From assembly GCF_012641275.1 (NCBI RefSeq), contig NZ_JABAIA010000004.1, forward strand, positions 682,001 to 746,000: 64,000 nucleotides of DNA. Reading direction: 5' to 3'. The notes under the pieces are model-generated. The model saw only the letters and a program-made list of their open reading frames with translations. It had not been told where the DNA came from and did not search any database. The first letter of the stretch is position 1. Each line of letters starts with the position of its first letter. The stretch is from Chitinophaga varians (GTDB lineage Bacteria; Bacteroidota; Bacteroidia; Chitinophagales; Chitinophagaceae). Below are positions 27,501 through 35,591 of the stretch, piece after piece. Made by a program: the position numbers and the translations under genes.

Positions 27501-28235
27501 TGAGCGCCGTTCTACTTTCTGGTAACCGGTGACCACGATCTCGCTCATGCTTTTGTCTTGTTGTCTGAGTACTACATTGATCACTGTTCTGCCTTTGATA
27601 GGCTCTTCATGGTTGCTGTAGCCGATGAAGGAAAACACCAGGATGGTGGCGTCATCGGTGGCCTGGATGTACCAGTTGCCCTGTTCATCGGAGATTGTGC
27701 CGCCGTTGGTGCCCTTTATTTTCACGGTCACTCCGATGAGCGGAACACCTTTTTCGTCCCGAACGGTGCCGTTGATCCGCTGAAGAACAGGCGCGTTGGC
27801 TGCTGCTACCGGTTTGGGTTTGATCAGGATGGTATTGTTCTCTTCAATGCTGTAGGTAATAGGCTGGTTGCTGGTAATATGGTCCAGCGCTGCTTTCAGC
27901 GGTACTTCTGTCAGCTGTGCGGACACGGGATGCGTGTTTTTCAGCGTTTCGTTACTGTACAGAAACAGGTAGCCGGTTTGTTGGCGGATGGTGCTGAATA
28001 GCTGTTGTACGGAGGCATTCCGCTCCGTTAATGTCACTTTCTGGGAGTATACCCTGGCGCTTACCTGCAGGCAAAAAGCCAGCAACAGCATTCCTGTAAG
28101 TTTCATCATTAATAACACTTTTTTAAATCGGTTCCGGTCAGACTGGCTGGTGGTGGGATCTGTCGGAGTTTTGGTTGTTGGTATCGGTATACAACGGGGC
28201 AATAAACCCCCTTGGGAGAATAAACTTTCTCTCAT
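24588..28235 (-). CDS. SusC/RagA TonB-dependent receptor with STN signalling domain
   Basis: A 1215-residue outer-membrane transporter. After the N-terminal leader (signal core LTGMLLLAFCLQVSARVYSQ near 46-65) comes a secretin/TonB short N-terminal (STN) domain (VQQLFSTIRQQTGYLF; VPLKAALDHI), a carboxypeptidase-regulatory-like repeat (INGTVRDEKGVPLIGVTVKI), the plug (MSEIVVTGYQKVERRSLTSS; VLKDAAATAIYGTKAANGV) and a C-terminal beta-barrel ending YSFSFSLQF. The STN domain is what contacts FecR-type anti-sigma factors, and FecR and sigma genes are just upstream. The ATG at 28235 gives a long cytoplasmic-looking extension (MRESLFSQGG...); starts at 28109/28106 are alternatives. Confidence 0.93.
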   Translation of the reverse strand: MRESLFSQGGLLPRCIPIPTTKTPTDPTTSQSDRNRFKKVLLMMKLTGMLLLAFCLQVSARVYSQKVTLTERNASVQQLFSTIRQQTGYLFLYSNETLKNTHPVSAQLTEVPLKAALDHITSNQPITYSIEENNTILIKPKPVAAANAPVLQRINGTVRDEKGVPLIGVTVKIKGTNGGTISDEQGNWYIQATDDATILVFSFIGYSNHEEPIKGRTVINVVLRQQDKSMSEIVVTGYQKVERRSLTSSITSLKTENLKTINQPNIDKLLQGQVPGMVVMSTSGAPGAMPQIRIRGTSTLSGNTQPLWVVDGIILDDPINASVDDIMTNRNLIASGIGGINVEDIESINVLKDAAATAIYGTKAANGVIVLTSKKGTAGKTRINFTSFATVGMRPRIEDAYMMNSKERIGVNLEMMRRGVLTATSPRAGEYGTSTDFERALIDVHDHKMSWSDFEKRVNQLEQVNTNWFEYLFRNSFTHRQNLNISGGNEKTTFYLSGSYMDEQATALQTGMKTYTGSLKVYTKLHPTLRVGGMLDLNRRDNGSFFATDSRENPFEWSIYTTRAQNAYDENGQYNYLYYNGIKYNFLENRNYGWRNSQNFSIRGTVDIEWKPISSLIFGSLFSFTNQNTTDEDVATENSYFVKSRQRDVTNIVNSVAVPLWKEGGYRKGRNNNNKSLTLRNQVSFMPILNANHRFDVMAGQEIRTSKYEDEMTEIYGYVHDRGRQQMPQFDLMKQMGRPYWSESLNQSAAVSYFGTTGYTYKNRYTVSFNARTDGSNRFGLRTNQLFQPLWAVGANYQMKEEDFFANKDWLSYLTLRASYGSQGNVASQAYSDLVATIGKPDLANTDNYLVIDAPRNPNLKWEKNYTANVALEIGLWKRRVMATVEWYHKKGVDLLGSKRVSQVSGFSTLQVNWASMKNTGLEFSLSTINIDTKDFRWSTNINAGYNKNEVLDVYSLPSVDGLTNAQRSNYAASAVVGKPVNGLWSYRYAGLNKDGRATFYTAKPGETVLNGMRNIDGLVYSGSTMPTVQGGFTNTFSYKRFTLSALFIGSFGNVIRLRNISANNTFVFPETTQNMSTEWVDRWQKPGDEQHTNVPKLESDNSVPGLADVSPYNATMYNNSDLRTVKGDFVRLQNLSLSYDLYNARLRKSGIQNMRFMIQGNNLHVWKNSALKGQDPEATGSVMKYDRTSNANVSFGNTYLPLPRSYSFSFSLQF

Positions 28236-28437
28236 ATCTTCGTGTCGTTTGGATTTACGATGATGGTTTGTAATAAATCATGATCCTGCCTGGCCATGGA
28301 ATACGAGCCGGCGTCAGGCAATGTAGATCTTGCATGTACCGGGAACGCGCCAACGTTTCCGGTTTTTTAATGGTGGCTGTTTTTAGATCGCGGTTTGTAT
28401 TAATTTAATATCATGGTATGGCCCTCCCTGCCATTTT

Positions 28438-29607
28438 TTATTCCAGGATGATGATCATATCTTTCGCCTGATGTCCCTGTCCGGCCGTGACAAGCCTGAA
28501 ACGGGCCTGGCCGGTTTGCTCCAGCATATGTATGACTTTGGACAACGGCTGGTTTCTGGCGATCTGCCCGGTATAGTGTATATCGGGCTTCGCTTCATAT
28601 TTTACGTCGATGTCATACCAGCGTTCCAGACAACGCATCACTGTTGCCAGATCGGCATTGTCGAACAGGAACAGCCCATTCTTCCAGGCGATAACATCGG
28701 GCGCGAACGTGCGCGTAACGCTGAGCTGCTGACTGCCGCTATGGGCGGCAATAGCCTGTTGGCCCGGCTCCAGCATCACGCCGGCATCTTTTCCGGGCGT
28801 GTTCACTTTCACCCGGCCGCTGACCAGTGTGGTGACAGTATTGGCTTCATCCGTATAGGCGTTAATGTTAAAACTGGTGCCCAGCACATGTACCTCCTGT
28901 GCCGCTGTTTTTACCCGGAAAGGCTGCGTGGCGTTGGCGGCCACTTCAAAATAAGCCTCTCCCTGCAACTCAACGGTCCTGTCGGCGCCGCTGAACGCGG
29001 TAGGATAACGCAGCGCGGAAGCGGTGTTGAGCCATACTATCGTGCCATCGGGCAGTATAACCCGGAACTGGCCGCCGCGGGGAGTGGTCAGTGTATTATA
29101 GCTGGCTACGGCGCCGGGCGACTGTACACTGTATTGCAGCTGTCCGCCGGATTGCCGGATAGTGGTCTGCTGCTGTCCGATGACCTGCTGCCCGCTGCTG
29201 TCCAGCGCTACGGTGCTGCCATCGGCCAGCGTCAGCACGGCTTTATGGCTGCCAGGCGCCTTATCGGCTAAAGGGGCTACCATCTCATAGCGGGGCCGGG
29301 TGAGCAGCCACGTGCTGCTGCCTGTTAACAACAGCCCCACGGCGGCAGCCCACCAGCTGCGGCGCAGGTAACGAACGACGGACGAAGAGGCCGGCTTTCC
29401 GGTAATATGCTGTAAAGTGGCCTGTATGGCCTTTTCCGGCATAGTGGCTGTTCCGCTGGTGGCAAGGAACAACTGGTCGATTTTTGTATGTAATACTGTT
29501 TCATGTTCGGGTTGCTGCACCAGCATGTCAAACTCCCGAAGCTCTTCGGGCGTAGCCTCGCCGGCAGTATACCTGCTAAATAAATAATCCAGTCGATTTT
29601 GGTCCAT
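28438..29607 (-). CDS. FecR-family anti-sigma factor
   Basis: A 389-residue inner-membrane regulator. The N-terminal cytoplasmic part (1-80) binds the sigma factor, one span (SWWAAAVGLLLTGSSTWLL, about 84-103) crosses the membrane, and the periplasmic FecR domain (YNTLTTPRGGQFRVILPDGT; VWLNTASALRYP) senses the STN domain of SusC. A C-terminal DUF4974-like domain (LFLFDNADLATVMRCLERWYDI) follows. Gene order is sigma (95 bp upstream), this gene, then SusC (202 bp downstream), a standard trans-envelope signalling set. Confidence 0.93.
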   Translation of the reverse strand: MDQNRLDYLFSRYTAGEATPEELREFDMLVQQPEHETVLHTKIDQLFLATSGTATMPEKAIQATLQHITGKPASSSVVRYLRRSWWAAAVGLLLTGSSTWLLTRPRYEMVAPLADKAPGSHKAVLTLADGSTVALDSSGQQVIGQQQTTIRQSGGQLQYSVQSPGAVASYNTLTTPRGGQFRVILPDGTIVWLNTASALRYPTAFSGADRTVELQGEAYFEVAANATQPFRVKTAAQEVHVLGTSFNINAYTDEANTVTTLVSGRVKVNTPGKDAGVMLEPGQQAIAAHSGSQQLSVTRTFAPDVIAWKNGLFLFDNADLATVMRCLERWYDIDVKYEAKPDIHYTGQIARNQPLSKVIHMLEQTGQARFRLVTAGQGHQAKDMIIILE

Positions 29608-29702
29608 ATAAGCTGTAAGCGGGCGTAATAAGTAGGTGGTACGGTCCCGTTATTATAAAGACCCCGGAAGAAGAGCGGGTGGGGGGTGTCTCCGAAAAAA
29701 AA

Positions 29703-30305
29703 TTAATTGAGGGAATGCAGGCTCCAGACAAAGATCAGCTCTGCCCCGATCAGGAAGGCGTCATGCGATTCGAGAAAACCACGGATGTTTTTAACGGCCA
29801 GGGAGAGGTGTTCTTTTACAGTGTCCGGACGGATCTGCATACGGGCCGCGATCTCCTCGCGTTTCAATCCTTCCTCCCGGCTCAGGCGCCAGGCTGTTTG
29901 CTGTCGTATGGGCAGTTGGCTGACGGCCTTGTTCACCAGCTCATGATAATTACGGTAAATAATCTGTTCATCAGTTTCGTTGGAAACAGGCATGGGAAGC
30001 TCCAGCGTGTCCAGGACCACCTTCAGGCGGGTGCTGCGCCGCAGGGCCTTGTAGGCGTCGTTGCGCGCAATGATGAACAGCCAGGAAGGGATGTCCATGA
30101 TCTCCGGCAGCTGCGCCTGTTGTTTCCATACTTTCACGAAAACATCCTGCACCAGCTCTTCCGCTACGGATTCCGTCTGCGTCAGCATCAGTCCTACTTC
30201 ATAAATTTTCTGGTAATGGTGACGAAAAAAGACAGCAAACGCGGACTCATCACCTTTGGCTATACGGGCAACGATCTCCCTTTCATTATATTGACTGCCC
30301 TTCAT
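29703..30305 (-). CDS. ECF RNA polymerase sigma factor (SusCD-associated)
   Basis: A 200-residue extracytoplasmic-function sigma factor. Region 2 is seen in FRHHYQKIYEVGLMLTQ and SVAEELVQDVFVKVWKQ (core-binding and -10 recognition); region 4 in AVSQLPIRQQTAWRLSREE and KREEIAARMQIRPDTVKEHL (-35 helix-turn-helix). A hydrophobic tail (AFLIGAELIFVWSLH) is common in this Bacteroidota subgroup. It is released from the FecR protein when the SusC receptor binds its ligand, and then activates this locus. Confidence 0.93.
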   Translation of the reverse strand: MKGSQYNEREIVARIAKGDESAFAVFFRHHYQKIYEVGLMLTQTESVAEELVQDVFVKVWKQQAQLPEIMDIPSWLFIIARNDAYKALRRSTRLKVVLDTLELPMPVSNETDEQIIYRNYHELVNKAVSQLPIRQQTAWRLSREEGLKREEIAARMQIRPDTVKEHLSLAVKNIRGFLESHDAFLIGAELIFVWSLHSLN

Positions 30306-30436
30306 CAGTTAAAAGTATGTCCCCTGGCTCACAAAAGTTGGTATGGCTGGTTTGGGCGCTAAAGTATCAAAATCTTTTTAAAAACCCAAACACCGGCGCT
30401 TTCAGGGCATTTGCCAAACTTTAAGTAGCTTTAAGG

Positions 30437-31243
30437 ATGGACAATATGTTTGTACAGGAACTGGACGGCAGACCACTCACCATGGCGGATATGCCCAGAC
30501 TAATGGCGTTGCAGTACGGTCATTTTACGGCTATGCAGGTAAGACAACGACAGGTGAAAGGATTACGCCTTCACCTGGAGAGGTTGGCTGGCAGCAGCCG
30601 GCAGCTGTTTGGCTGTCAGCTGCCGGACCGGCATATTATCGATTGTCTGCATCAGATCACAATGGAACAGGAGTCCTGCTCGCTCCGGGTGAATATTTTT
30701 ACGACCGCTTTTGGCCAGCCGGTCATCCGCGAAAAAGACCTGCAGGTGCTGGTCACCAAAACGCCGGCGGTGGCACCGGCATCGCAACCGATCAAAGTAA
30801 TGTCCGCCCGCTTTGAACGCCTGTTGCCGGAAATTAAATACAGCGGCATCGTTTCCGGGATTCTGGCATACCGTCGAAAAGCCATGGACGCCGGTTTTGA
30901 CGACGTTCTGTACGTCGATCAGCAACAGCACATCTCAGAAGGTGCTATCTGGAACGTCGGCTTTTACGACGGACAAAGTATCGTATTGCCGGCCACACCC
31001 GCCTTGCCGGGCATTATGGTACAGCTGTTGTCAGACAGCCTCTGGAACAACGGTGTGGCGGTCATCCACCGCAATGTGCCACTGTCACAGCTATACGAAT
31101 ATAAAAACGCTTTTTATACCAACTCTGTTAACCATCGGGGAATGATTGCGCAGATCGACCAACATATGTTTGACCATAGTAACGATACGTTGTCTGACAT
31201 ACTGGAACGGGCCTACGAAACCATTCCCTGGGATAACCTGTAA
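30437..31243 (+). CDS. Class IV aminotransferase-fold PLP enzyme
   Basis: A 268-residue protein of fold-type IV PLP enzymes (branched-chain aminotransferase / aminodeoxychorismate lyase group). The PLP-binding Lys is in LPEIKYSGIVSGILAYRRKA; the phosphate-binding and active-site strand is DDVLYVDQQQHISEGAIWNVGF, with the conserved SEG. The length (268) is closer to aminodeoxychorismate lyase and D-amino-acid transaminase than to BCAT. No pab or ilv gene is nearby, so the substrate is uncertain. A methyltransferase gene follows after 6 bp. Confidence 0.85.
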   Translation: MDNMFVQELDGRPLTMADMPRLMALQYGHFTAMQVRQRQVKGLRLHLERLAGSSRQLFGCQLPDRHIIDCLHQITMEQESCSLRVNIFTTAFGQPVIREKDLQVLVTKTPAVAPASQPIKVMSARFERLLPEIKYSGIVSGILAYRRKAMDAGFDDVLYVDQQQHISEGAIWNVGFYDGQSIVLPATPALPGIMVQLLSDSLWNNGVAVIHRNVPLSQLYEYKNAFYTNSVNHRGMIAQIDQHMFDHSNDTLSDILERAYETIPWDNL

Positions 31244-31249
31244 ACCACC

Positions 31250-31993
31250 ATGAAAGAAAATAAGTACGACGATCCCGGCTTTTTTGAAAACTACAGCCAG
31301 ATGGCGCGCTCCGTAGAAGGACTGAACGCGGCCGGGGAATGGGAAGTGTTCCGTAGCCTGCTGCCGCCCCTGCAAGACAAGCGGGTACTGGATATCGGAT
31401 GTGGCTTTGGCTGGCATTGCCGTTATGTGATGGAACAGCAGGCCGCCAGCGTAATAGGAATGGACCTCTCCGAAAAAATGCTGGAACAGGCACGCCTGCG
31501 TAACAATGGCCCGGGTATCACCTACCTGCGGGAAGCCATGGAAGACATCGATTTTCCTCCCGGTTCTTTCGATGTGGTACTTAGCTCGCTGGCGCTGCAT
31601 TATACCGGGCATTATGACCTTATCTGCCGCAAAGTGCACAATAGCCTGTCGGCAGGCGGACATTTTGTTTTTTCTACCGAACACCCTGTATTTACGGCCA
31701 TGGAGACGCAGGACTGGTACTACGGTACAGCGGGCCAACGGCTGCACTGGCCGGTAGATCATTACCAGGACGAAGGCCGCCGGGTGGCCCGTTTCCTGGA
31801 CACGGACGTGGTAAAGTACCACCGCACGGTAGCCACACTGATCAACGGCCTGCTGGATGCCGGTTTCATCATCACCCGGGTGGAAGAGCCCAAACCTTCA
31901 CCGGCCGTGCTGGAAAAATACCCGGAAATGAAAGACGAAACCCGCCGCCCTATTTTTATATTGATAGCAGCACAGAAACCATCAGCGGTATAG
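31250..31993 (+). CDS. Class I SAM-dependent methyltransferase
   Basis: A 247-residue methyltransferase with the SAM-binding motif VLDIGCGFGWHCRYV near residue 46, then VIGMDLSEKMLEQAR and the post-motif FDVVLSSLALHYTGHYDLI. It has the profile of UbiE/SmtA-like small-molecule methyltransferases. It is in an operon with the class IV aminotransferase-fold enzyme, which suggests that one modifies a product of the other, though no substrate can be named. Its 3' end overlaps the convergent TolC-like gene by 12 bp. Confidence 0.88.
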   Translation: MKENKYDDPGFFENYSQMARSVEGLNAAGEWEVFRSLLPPLQDKRVLDIGCGFGWHCRYVMEQQAASVIGMDLSEKMLEQARLRNNGPGITYLREAMEDIDFPPGSFDVVLSSLALHYTGHYDLICRKVHNSLSAGGHFVFSTEHPVFTAMETQDWYYGTAGQRLHWPVDHYQDEGRRVARFLDTDVVKYHRTVATLINGLLDAGFIITRVEEPKPSPAVLEKYPEMKDETRRPIFILIAAQKPSAV

Positions 31994-33220
31994 CAGCTGG
32001 TCGTATGCGATAGTCATTTCATATAGCTGTTGCCGGTAGTCACACAGCTGTACTTCCATCGCGCACGCTGCTTCGAGGGAACGAAGTACGGCAGCCAGGT
32101 CCAGCCTGTTTTCCTGATATCGCGCCATATCAGCCTCTAACGCATGTTGCAGCGCAGGTAATATTTTTTCCGTAATACCGTATATGCGTTGCTGTTGTAT
32201 GCGAATGTCCTGCTCCAGTACCGTTAGCCGGACCTGTGTCTGTTGCAACAGGGCGCTGCGCTGCTGCGCCAGTGCGGCGATGTCTGTCCCGATGGCCTGC
32301 GTTTTCCGACGGTAATAGCCTGCCGCCCATGGCGCCAGCGGTATCCTGATGCCCACCATGATGTTGAAATTGTTGGGTACCAGCGGCGATACCGGAAAGA
32401 ACTGATAAAAGCCAATGTTGAAATCCGGCCGCTGCTCTTGCCGTACAGCCTTTTGTTCCAGGTACCGCCATCGTATGGCTTCTTCCAGCTGATATACCTG
32501 TTTGTTGGCCTGCGCCAGTGATACGGTGTCTGTGTTGCCGGGCGTAAACGCCGGCGTGTAACTGCTGTCTGTGGTAAAAGGCCCGGTGAGATATAACAGG
32601 CTGCTCAATCTTGCCCTGGTGCCGGCAGCCAGCGATTCCTGTGTGCGTATATCATCACTTACCGCTGTGAGTCTTGCCGCAGCGGTGCTTACAGCTGCTA
32701 CCTGTGCCTGTCGGTAAGGCAGCCGTGCCAGCGCCACCTGGTGGATAAAAGACAATACCTGTTCCTGACGCCGTAGTGCTGCCGCCTTTTGCAGTGCCGC
32801 CACATGGCGGATATATTGTTGCCGGGCGGAGTAGTGCAACCGGTTCAGGGCAATGGTCTGTGCGGTCAGCGCCATGTTTGCCTCAAAAGCCAGGTACTGG
32901 TAACGGCTCCGCAGCTTTGCCGGATGTGGGATTGCCTGCTCTGCCTGCACAATTCTGCTGCCCAGCGCAATGTCATTATACACGCGGCGTGCCGACCACG
33001 GGATCATAAACGTGCCGGCGCCCACCACCGGCGGCGCCCATGCCAGGGCGCTGTGGGCGCGCCACCGGTAAGCCTGTGCGCTCATCGCGTAAGCCTGCAA
33101 TAGCAGATGGCTGCGTGTTATACGGGGCAGCATACTGTCGGGCGGAAGCACAGGCGCCGGTTGTGCGTTTAACCTTTGTAGTGTGACGATCAGAAATATG
33201 ACAAGTAAACGGTACCTCAT
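31982..33220 (-). CDS. TolC-like outer membrane protein
   Basis: A 412-residue exported protein (signal MRYRLLVIFLIVTLQRLNAQ) of the outer-membrane efflux type. Long Ala/Gln/Arg-rich helices (LQKAAALRRQEQVLSFIHQ; VRLTVLEQDIRIQQQRIYG) and a central FNIGFYQFFPVSP strand fit TolC/CzcC, but it is shorter than usual (about 450) and very rich in Ala, Gln and Tyr. The ATG at 33220 overlaps the TGA of the preceding beta-propeller lipoprotein by one base (TGATG), implying coupled translation. No adaptor or pump gene is next to it. Confidence 0.8.
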   Translation of the reverse strand: MRYRLLVIFLIVTLQRLNAQPAPVLPPDSMLPRITRSHLLLQAYAMSAQAYRWRAHSALAWAPPVVGAGTFMIPWSARRVYNDIALGSRIVQAEQAIPHPAKLRSRYQYLAFEANMALTAQTIALNRLHYSARQQYIRHVAALQKAAALRRQEQVLSFIHQVALARLPYRQAQVAAVSTAAARLTAVSDDIRTQESLAAGTRARLSSLLYLTGPFTTDSSYTPAFTPGNTDTVSLAQANKQVYQLEEAIRWRYLEQKAVRQEQRPDFNIGFYQFFPVSPLVPNNFNIMVGIRIPLAPWAAGYYRRKTQAIGTDIAALAQQRSALLQQTQVRLTVLEQDIRIQQQRIYGITEKILPALQHALEADMARYQENRLDLAAVLRSLEAACAMEVQLCDYRQQLYEMTIAYDQLLYR

Positions 33221-34449
33221 CAATGGTGCATATAGTGTGCCTTGCCTAATGTGCCTTCTATCGATTCGGGCAATAGCTGGTATTTGTTGCGCATATCAAC
33301 CGTACCCAGTTTCTCACCGGTGTTGATGTCAACTACGTCAATGGTGCCGGCATTGAGATTGGGCAGGTTGAGCAGGTTGTTTTGCACGGCCACTACAGAG
33401 CGGCCTGACCTGGTTTTAAAGAAAGCCATGTGGTGCGCCCCCTTGTCAGCCGGTAATGTTCGCACCTGCCGCAATTCAGGTAGGTAATTCAGATCAAACA
33501 CCAGGATTTTTCCGGGTTGACCAAAACTTACGTACAGCAGTTTATCATCTGCAATATAAAATTCCAGCGCCCAGCCCAACCCTTGGTTGGCCCCTTTTAA
33601 TACCCGCTTAAATTCGCTGTACTGACGGGCTTCGTCATTAAATGCAGCCATCCAGATGTCGCCGCCGATCATGGTATTGGCGAGGGCGTAACGCGGGTAT
33701 TCATTGCGGAGCAACAGTACTTCCACCGGGCTGGACAGGTCGGTGGCACTGTCTGCCACGCGGTAGGTCTTAATGATATTGTAGGTGTTCATATCTATCA
33801 GCGTACAGGTGTTACCGATACCGCTGGTGAGATCGGGGTGAATGGTGGAGGTCACCATCGCCAGATTTTTATCTTCAAATATGGAAATGCCGTGCGGGTA
33901 CATGATGAATTTGTCGGGATGCTCGTCAATAGAGGAGGAGATGGTTTTGATGAGCTGATTGTTATGCGCGTCGAACACGCCAACGCTGCCGTCGCGGACG
34001 CCGCCTTTTCCACCCATAAAGGTTACCCAGTACTGGCCGTTACGGGTGAAGAAGATATCTTCTCCTACTGTATTGCCACCGGTGTTGACAGGGTTGGCCT
34101 CGTAGATGACAGGATATCCTTCGTGGTTCCATTCCATTTTTAACTCATACAGGTAACTGCCACCCAGGGCGGTAGTATAGAGCTTTTTTTCATCACGGTT
34201 GAAATACAGGTGGTGTGGCAGCACGCCTTTTCCCAGCTCTGTCCGGTGCAATATCTTCCCGAAATCCGGCGATTCAGGGTCCAGCTCCATTACAGCGATG
34301 CCATCGCTGCCGCCGGCCAGATGCCGGTAGTCAATAAAGAAAAGGGTTTTCTGTTTGGTGGCAGGGTCTTCTATTTTTTTACAGGCGTGCAGTAAGTGCA
34401 GGCAGCAACAGAAGAACAGAACTCTTATCAGCAATTTGAAGTTTAACAT
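33220..34449 (-). CDS. Beta-propeller lipoprotein
   Basis: A 409-residue protein from the ATG at 34449 (24 residues shorter than the longest frame). The leader ends LHLLHACKKIED, a lipobox. The mature part shows repeated four-strand blades: FFIDYRHLAGGSDGIAVMELD, HHLYFNRDEKKLYTTALGGSYLYELKM, TVGEDIFFTRNGQYWVTF and DGSVGVFDAHNNQLIKTI in succession. This is a YVTN/SMP30-like or selenium-binding-protein-like propeller. Function unknown. Its stop overlaps the start of the TolC-like gene, so the two products are made in fixed ratio and may work together at the outer membrane. Confidence 0.75.
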   Translation of the reverse strand: MLNFKLLIRVLFFCCCLHLLHACKKIEDPATKQKTLFFIDYRHLAGGSDGIAVMELDPESPDFGKILHRTELGKGVLPHHLYFNRDEKKLYTTALGGSYLYELKMEWNHEGYPVIYEANPVNTGGNTVGEDIFFTRNGQYWVTFMGGKGGVRDGSVGVFDAHNNQLIKTISSSIDEHPDKFIMYPHGISIFEDKNLAMVTSTIHPDLTSGIGNTCTLIDMNTYNIIKTYRVADSATDLSSPVEVLLLRNEYPRYALANTMIGGDIWMAAFNDEARQYSEFKRVLKGANQGLGWALEFYIADDKLLYVSFGQPGKILVFDLNYLPELRQVRTLPADKGAHHMAFFKTRSGRSVVAVQNNLLNLPNLNAGTIDVVDINTGEKLGTVDMRNKYQLLPESIEGTLGKAHYMHH

Positions 34450-34757
34450 ACGTGGTTGTTTTAAAAAGTGTATACAGGTGGGTGAATTTATAAACATTAT
34501 ATGCAAAGGATAAGCTTGCATACCTGATGTGCCAGCGTGTAAAGTTTTTAGTCCTAACTAACTGATGGACCTGAAAATAGATAATAGCCAAAGGTTTCAG
34601 CTTTGGGAAATAAAAGTAACCGGTATAAAACGAACCCTGACAGCAGTTTGATACTGAAGCTTCTTTGCGCAGGGATGCGTTACTTTTAGCGTTGATTGTA
34701 CCGTTCGCCGGCGCAGTGTTTTGTTACTTATTTTGTGAACCTTTAATTCCACCCACC
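34450..34757. other. Intergenic region, 308 bp, between divergent genes
   Basis: AT-rich spacer upstream of the beta-propeller lipoprotein (minus) and a methyltransferase (plus). An open reading frame entering the plus gene from 34665 has a hydrophobic stretch but no clear signal cleavage. No gene or clear promoter seen. Confidence 0.4.
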
Positions 34758-35591
34758 ATGGAAAATGCTTTGCACCCAGGCGATTACTGGGATAACCGGT
34801 CAGATGACCGGAAACGATGGGAGATCGTTATTAACCTTTTTCTGAAACCGGTAACAACCGCGTTGTTGCAACATCTTCATCTGCAAACCCCCAGACGGAT
34901 ATTAGACGTCGGTACCGGTACAGGAGAACCAGGATTGTATATAGCGCAACTATATCCGGACGCGCAGGTGACAGGCACGGATATATCTCCACGAATGCTG
35001 GAGATTGCTATGGGCAAAGCGAAAGAAAACGGATTGTCTAATTTCGAGGTGGTCTGTTGCGATGCTGCTGATATGCCCTTCGATGATCGTATATTCGATG
35101 CCGTAGTATGCAGAAACGGCGTCATGTTTTTTAAGAATATTACAGCAGGGCTGAAAGAAATTAACCGCGTATTGAAGCCTGGTGGGCGACTGGCTGTTTC
35201 AGCCTGGGGACTGCTGGAGCATAATTTGTGGATCAATATTGTACTTGACGCGATTGCTTCCGTTACCCGCCGTAAACTATATAATCAGCATGTGCCGGGC
35301 ATGTTTCACTGTATGCAGCCTGGCGAGATGGCCGACTGGTTTGAAACGGCGGAGTTCCAATCCGTAGAGGAAGAGGTACTGACGGGCATTGTACAGTTTA
35401 ATTCTGTAGACGACCACTGGCAGTATGTAACACGGGTGAGTGCTGATGTGGTAAATGCATTAAAGGATATTCCGCTGCCGGTGCAGGAGATTGTCCGGTC
35501 GGAAGTAGCCGGCAGGGTTGGCAGGCATGTAATAGACGGTAAACTCTATTTTGAGTGGAGCCTGCGGGTAACCTCCGGTGTCAGGGCTTGA
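34758..35591 (+). CDS. Class I SAM-dependent methyltransferase
   Basis: A 277-residue methyltransferase of the Methyltransf_11/25 type. The SAM motif is ILDVGTGTGEPGLYIAQLYP, with the acidic second motif VTGTDISPRMLEIA, a CCDAADMPFDD loop and KEINRVLKPGGRLAVSAWG, all as expected. The ATG at 34758 (MENALHPGDYWD) is chosen because the earlier frame from 34665 adds a non-conserved hydrophobic stretch. It converges on the cfa gene, overlapping it by 11 bp. Substrate unknown; both flanking genes modify lipids or small molecules by methyl transfer. Confidence 0.85.
   Translation: MENALHPGDYWDNRSDDRKRWEIVINLFLKPVTTALLQHLHLQTPRRILDVGTGTGEPGLYIAQLYPDAQVTGTDISPRMLEIAMGKAKENGLSNFEVVCCDAADMPFDDRIFDAVVCRNGVMFFKNITAGLKEINRVLKPGGRLAVSAWGLLEHNLWINIVLDAIASVTRRKLYNQHVPGMFHCMQPGEMADWFETAEFQSVEEEVLTGIVQFNSVDDHWQYVTRVSADVVNALKDIPLPVQEIVRSEVAGRVGRHVIDGKLYFEWSLRVTSGVRA

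Noticed and set aside
34665..34757. N-terminal extension of the methyltransferase with a hydrophobic stretch
   Set aside because: The ATG at 34758 starts right before the conserved part; the extension lacks a credible signal cleavage site and a cytosolic enzyme is expected.
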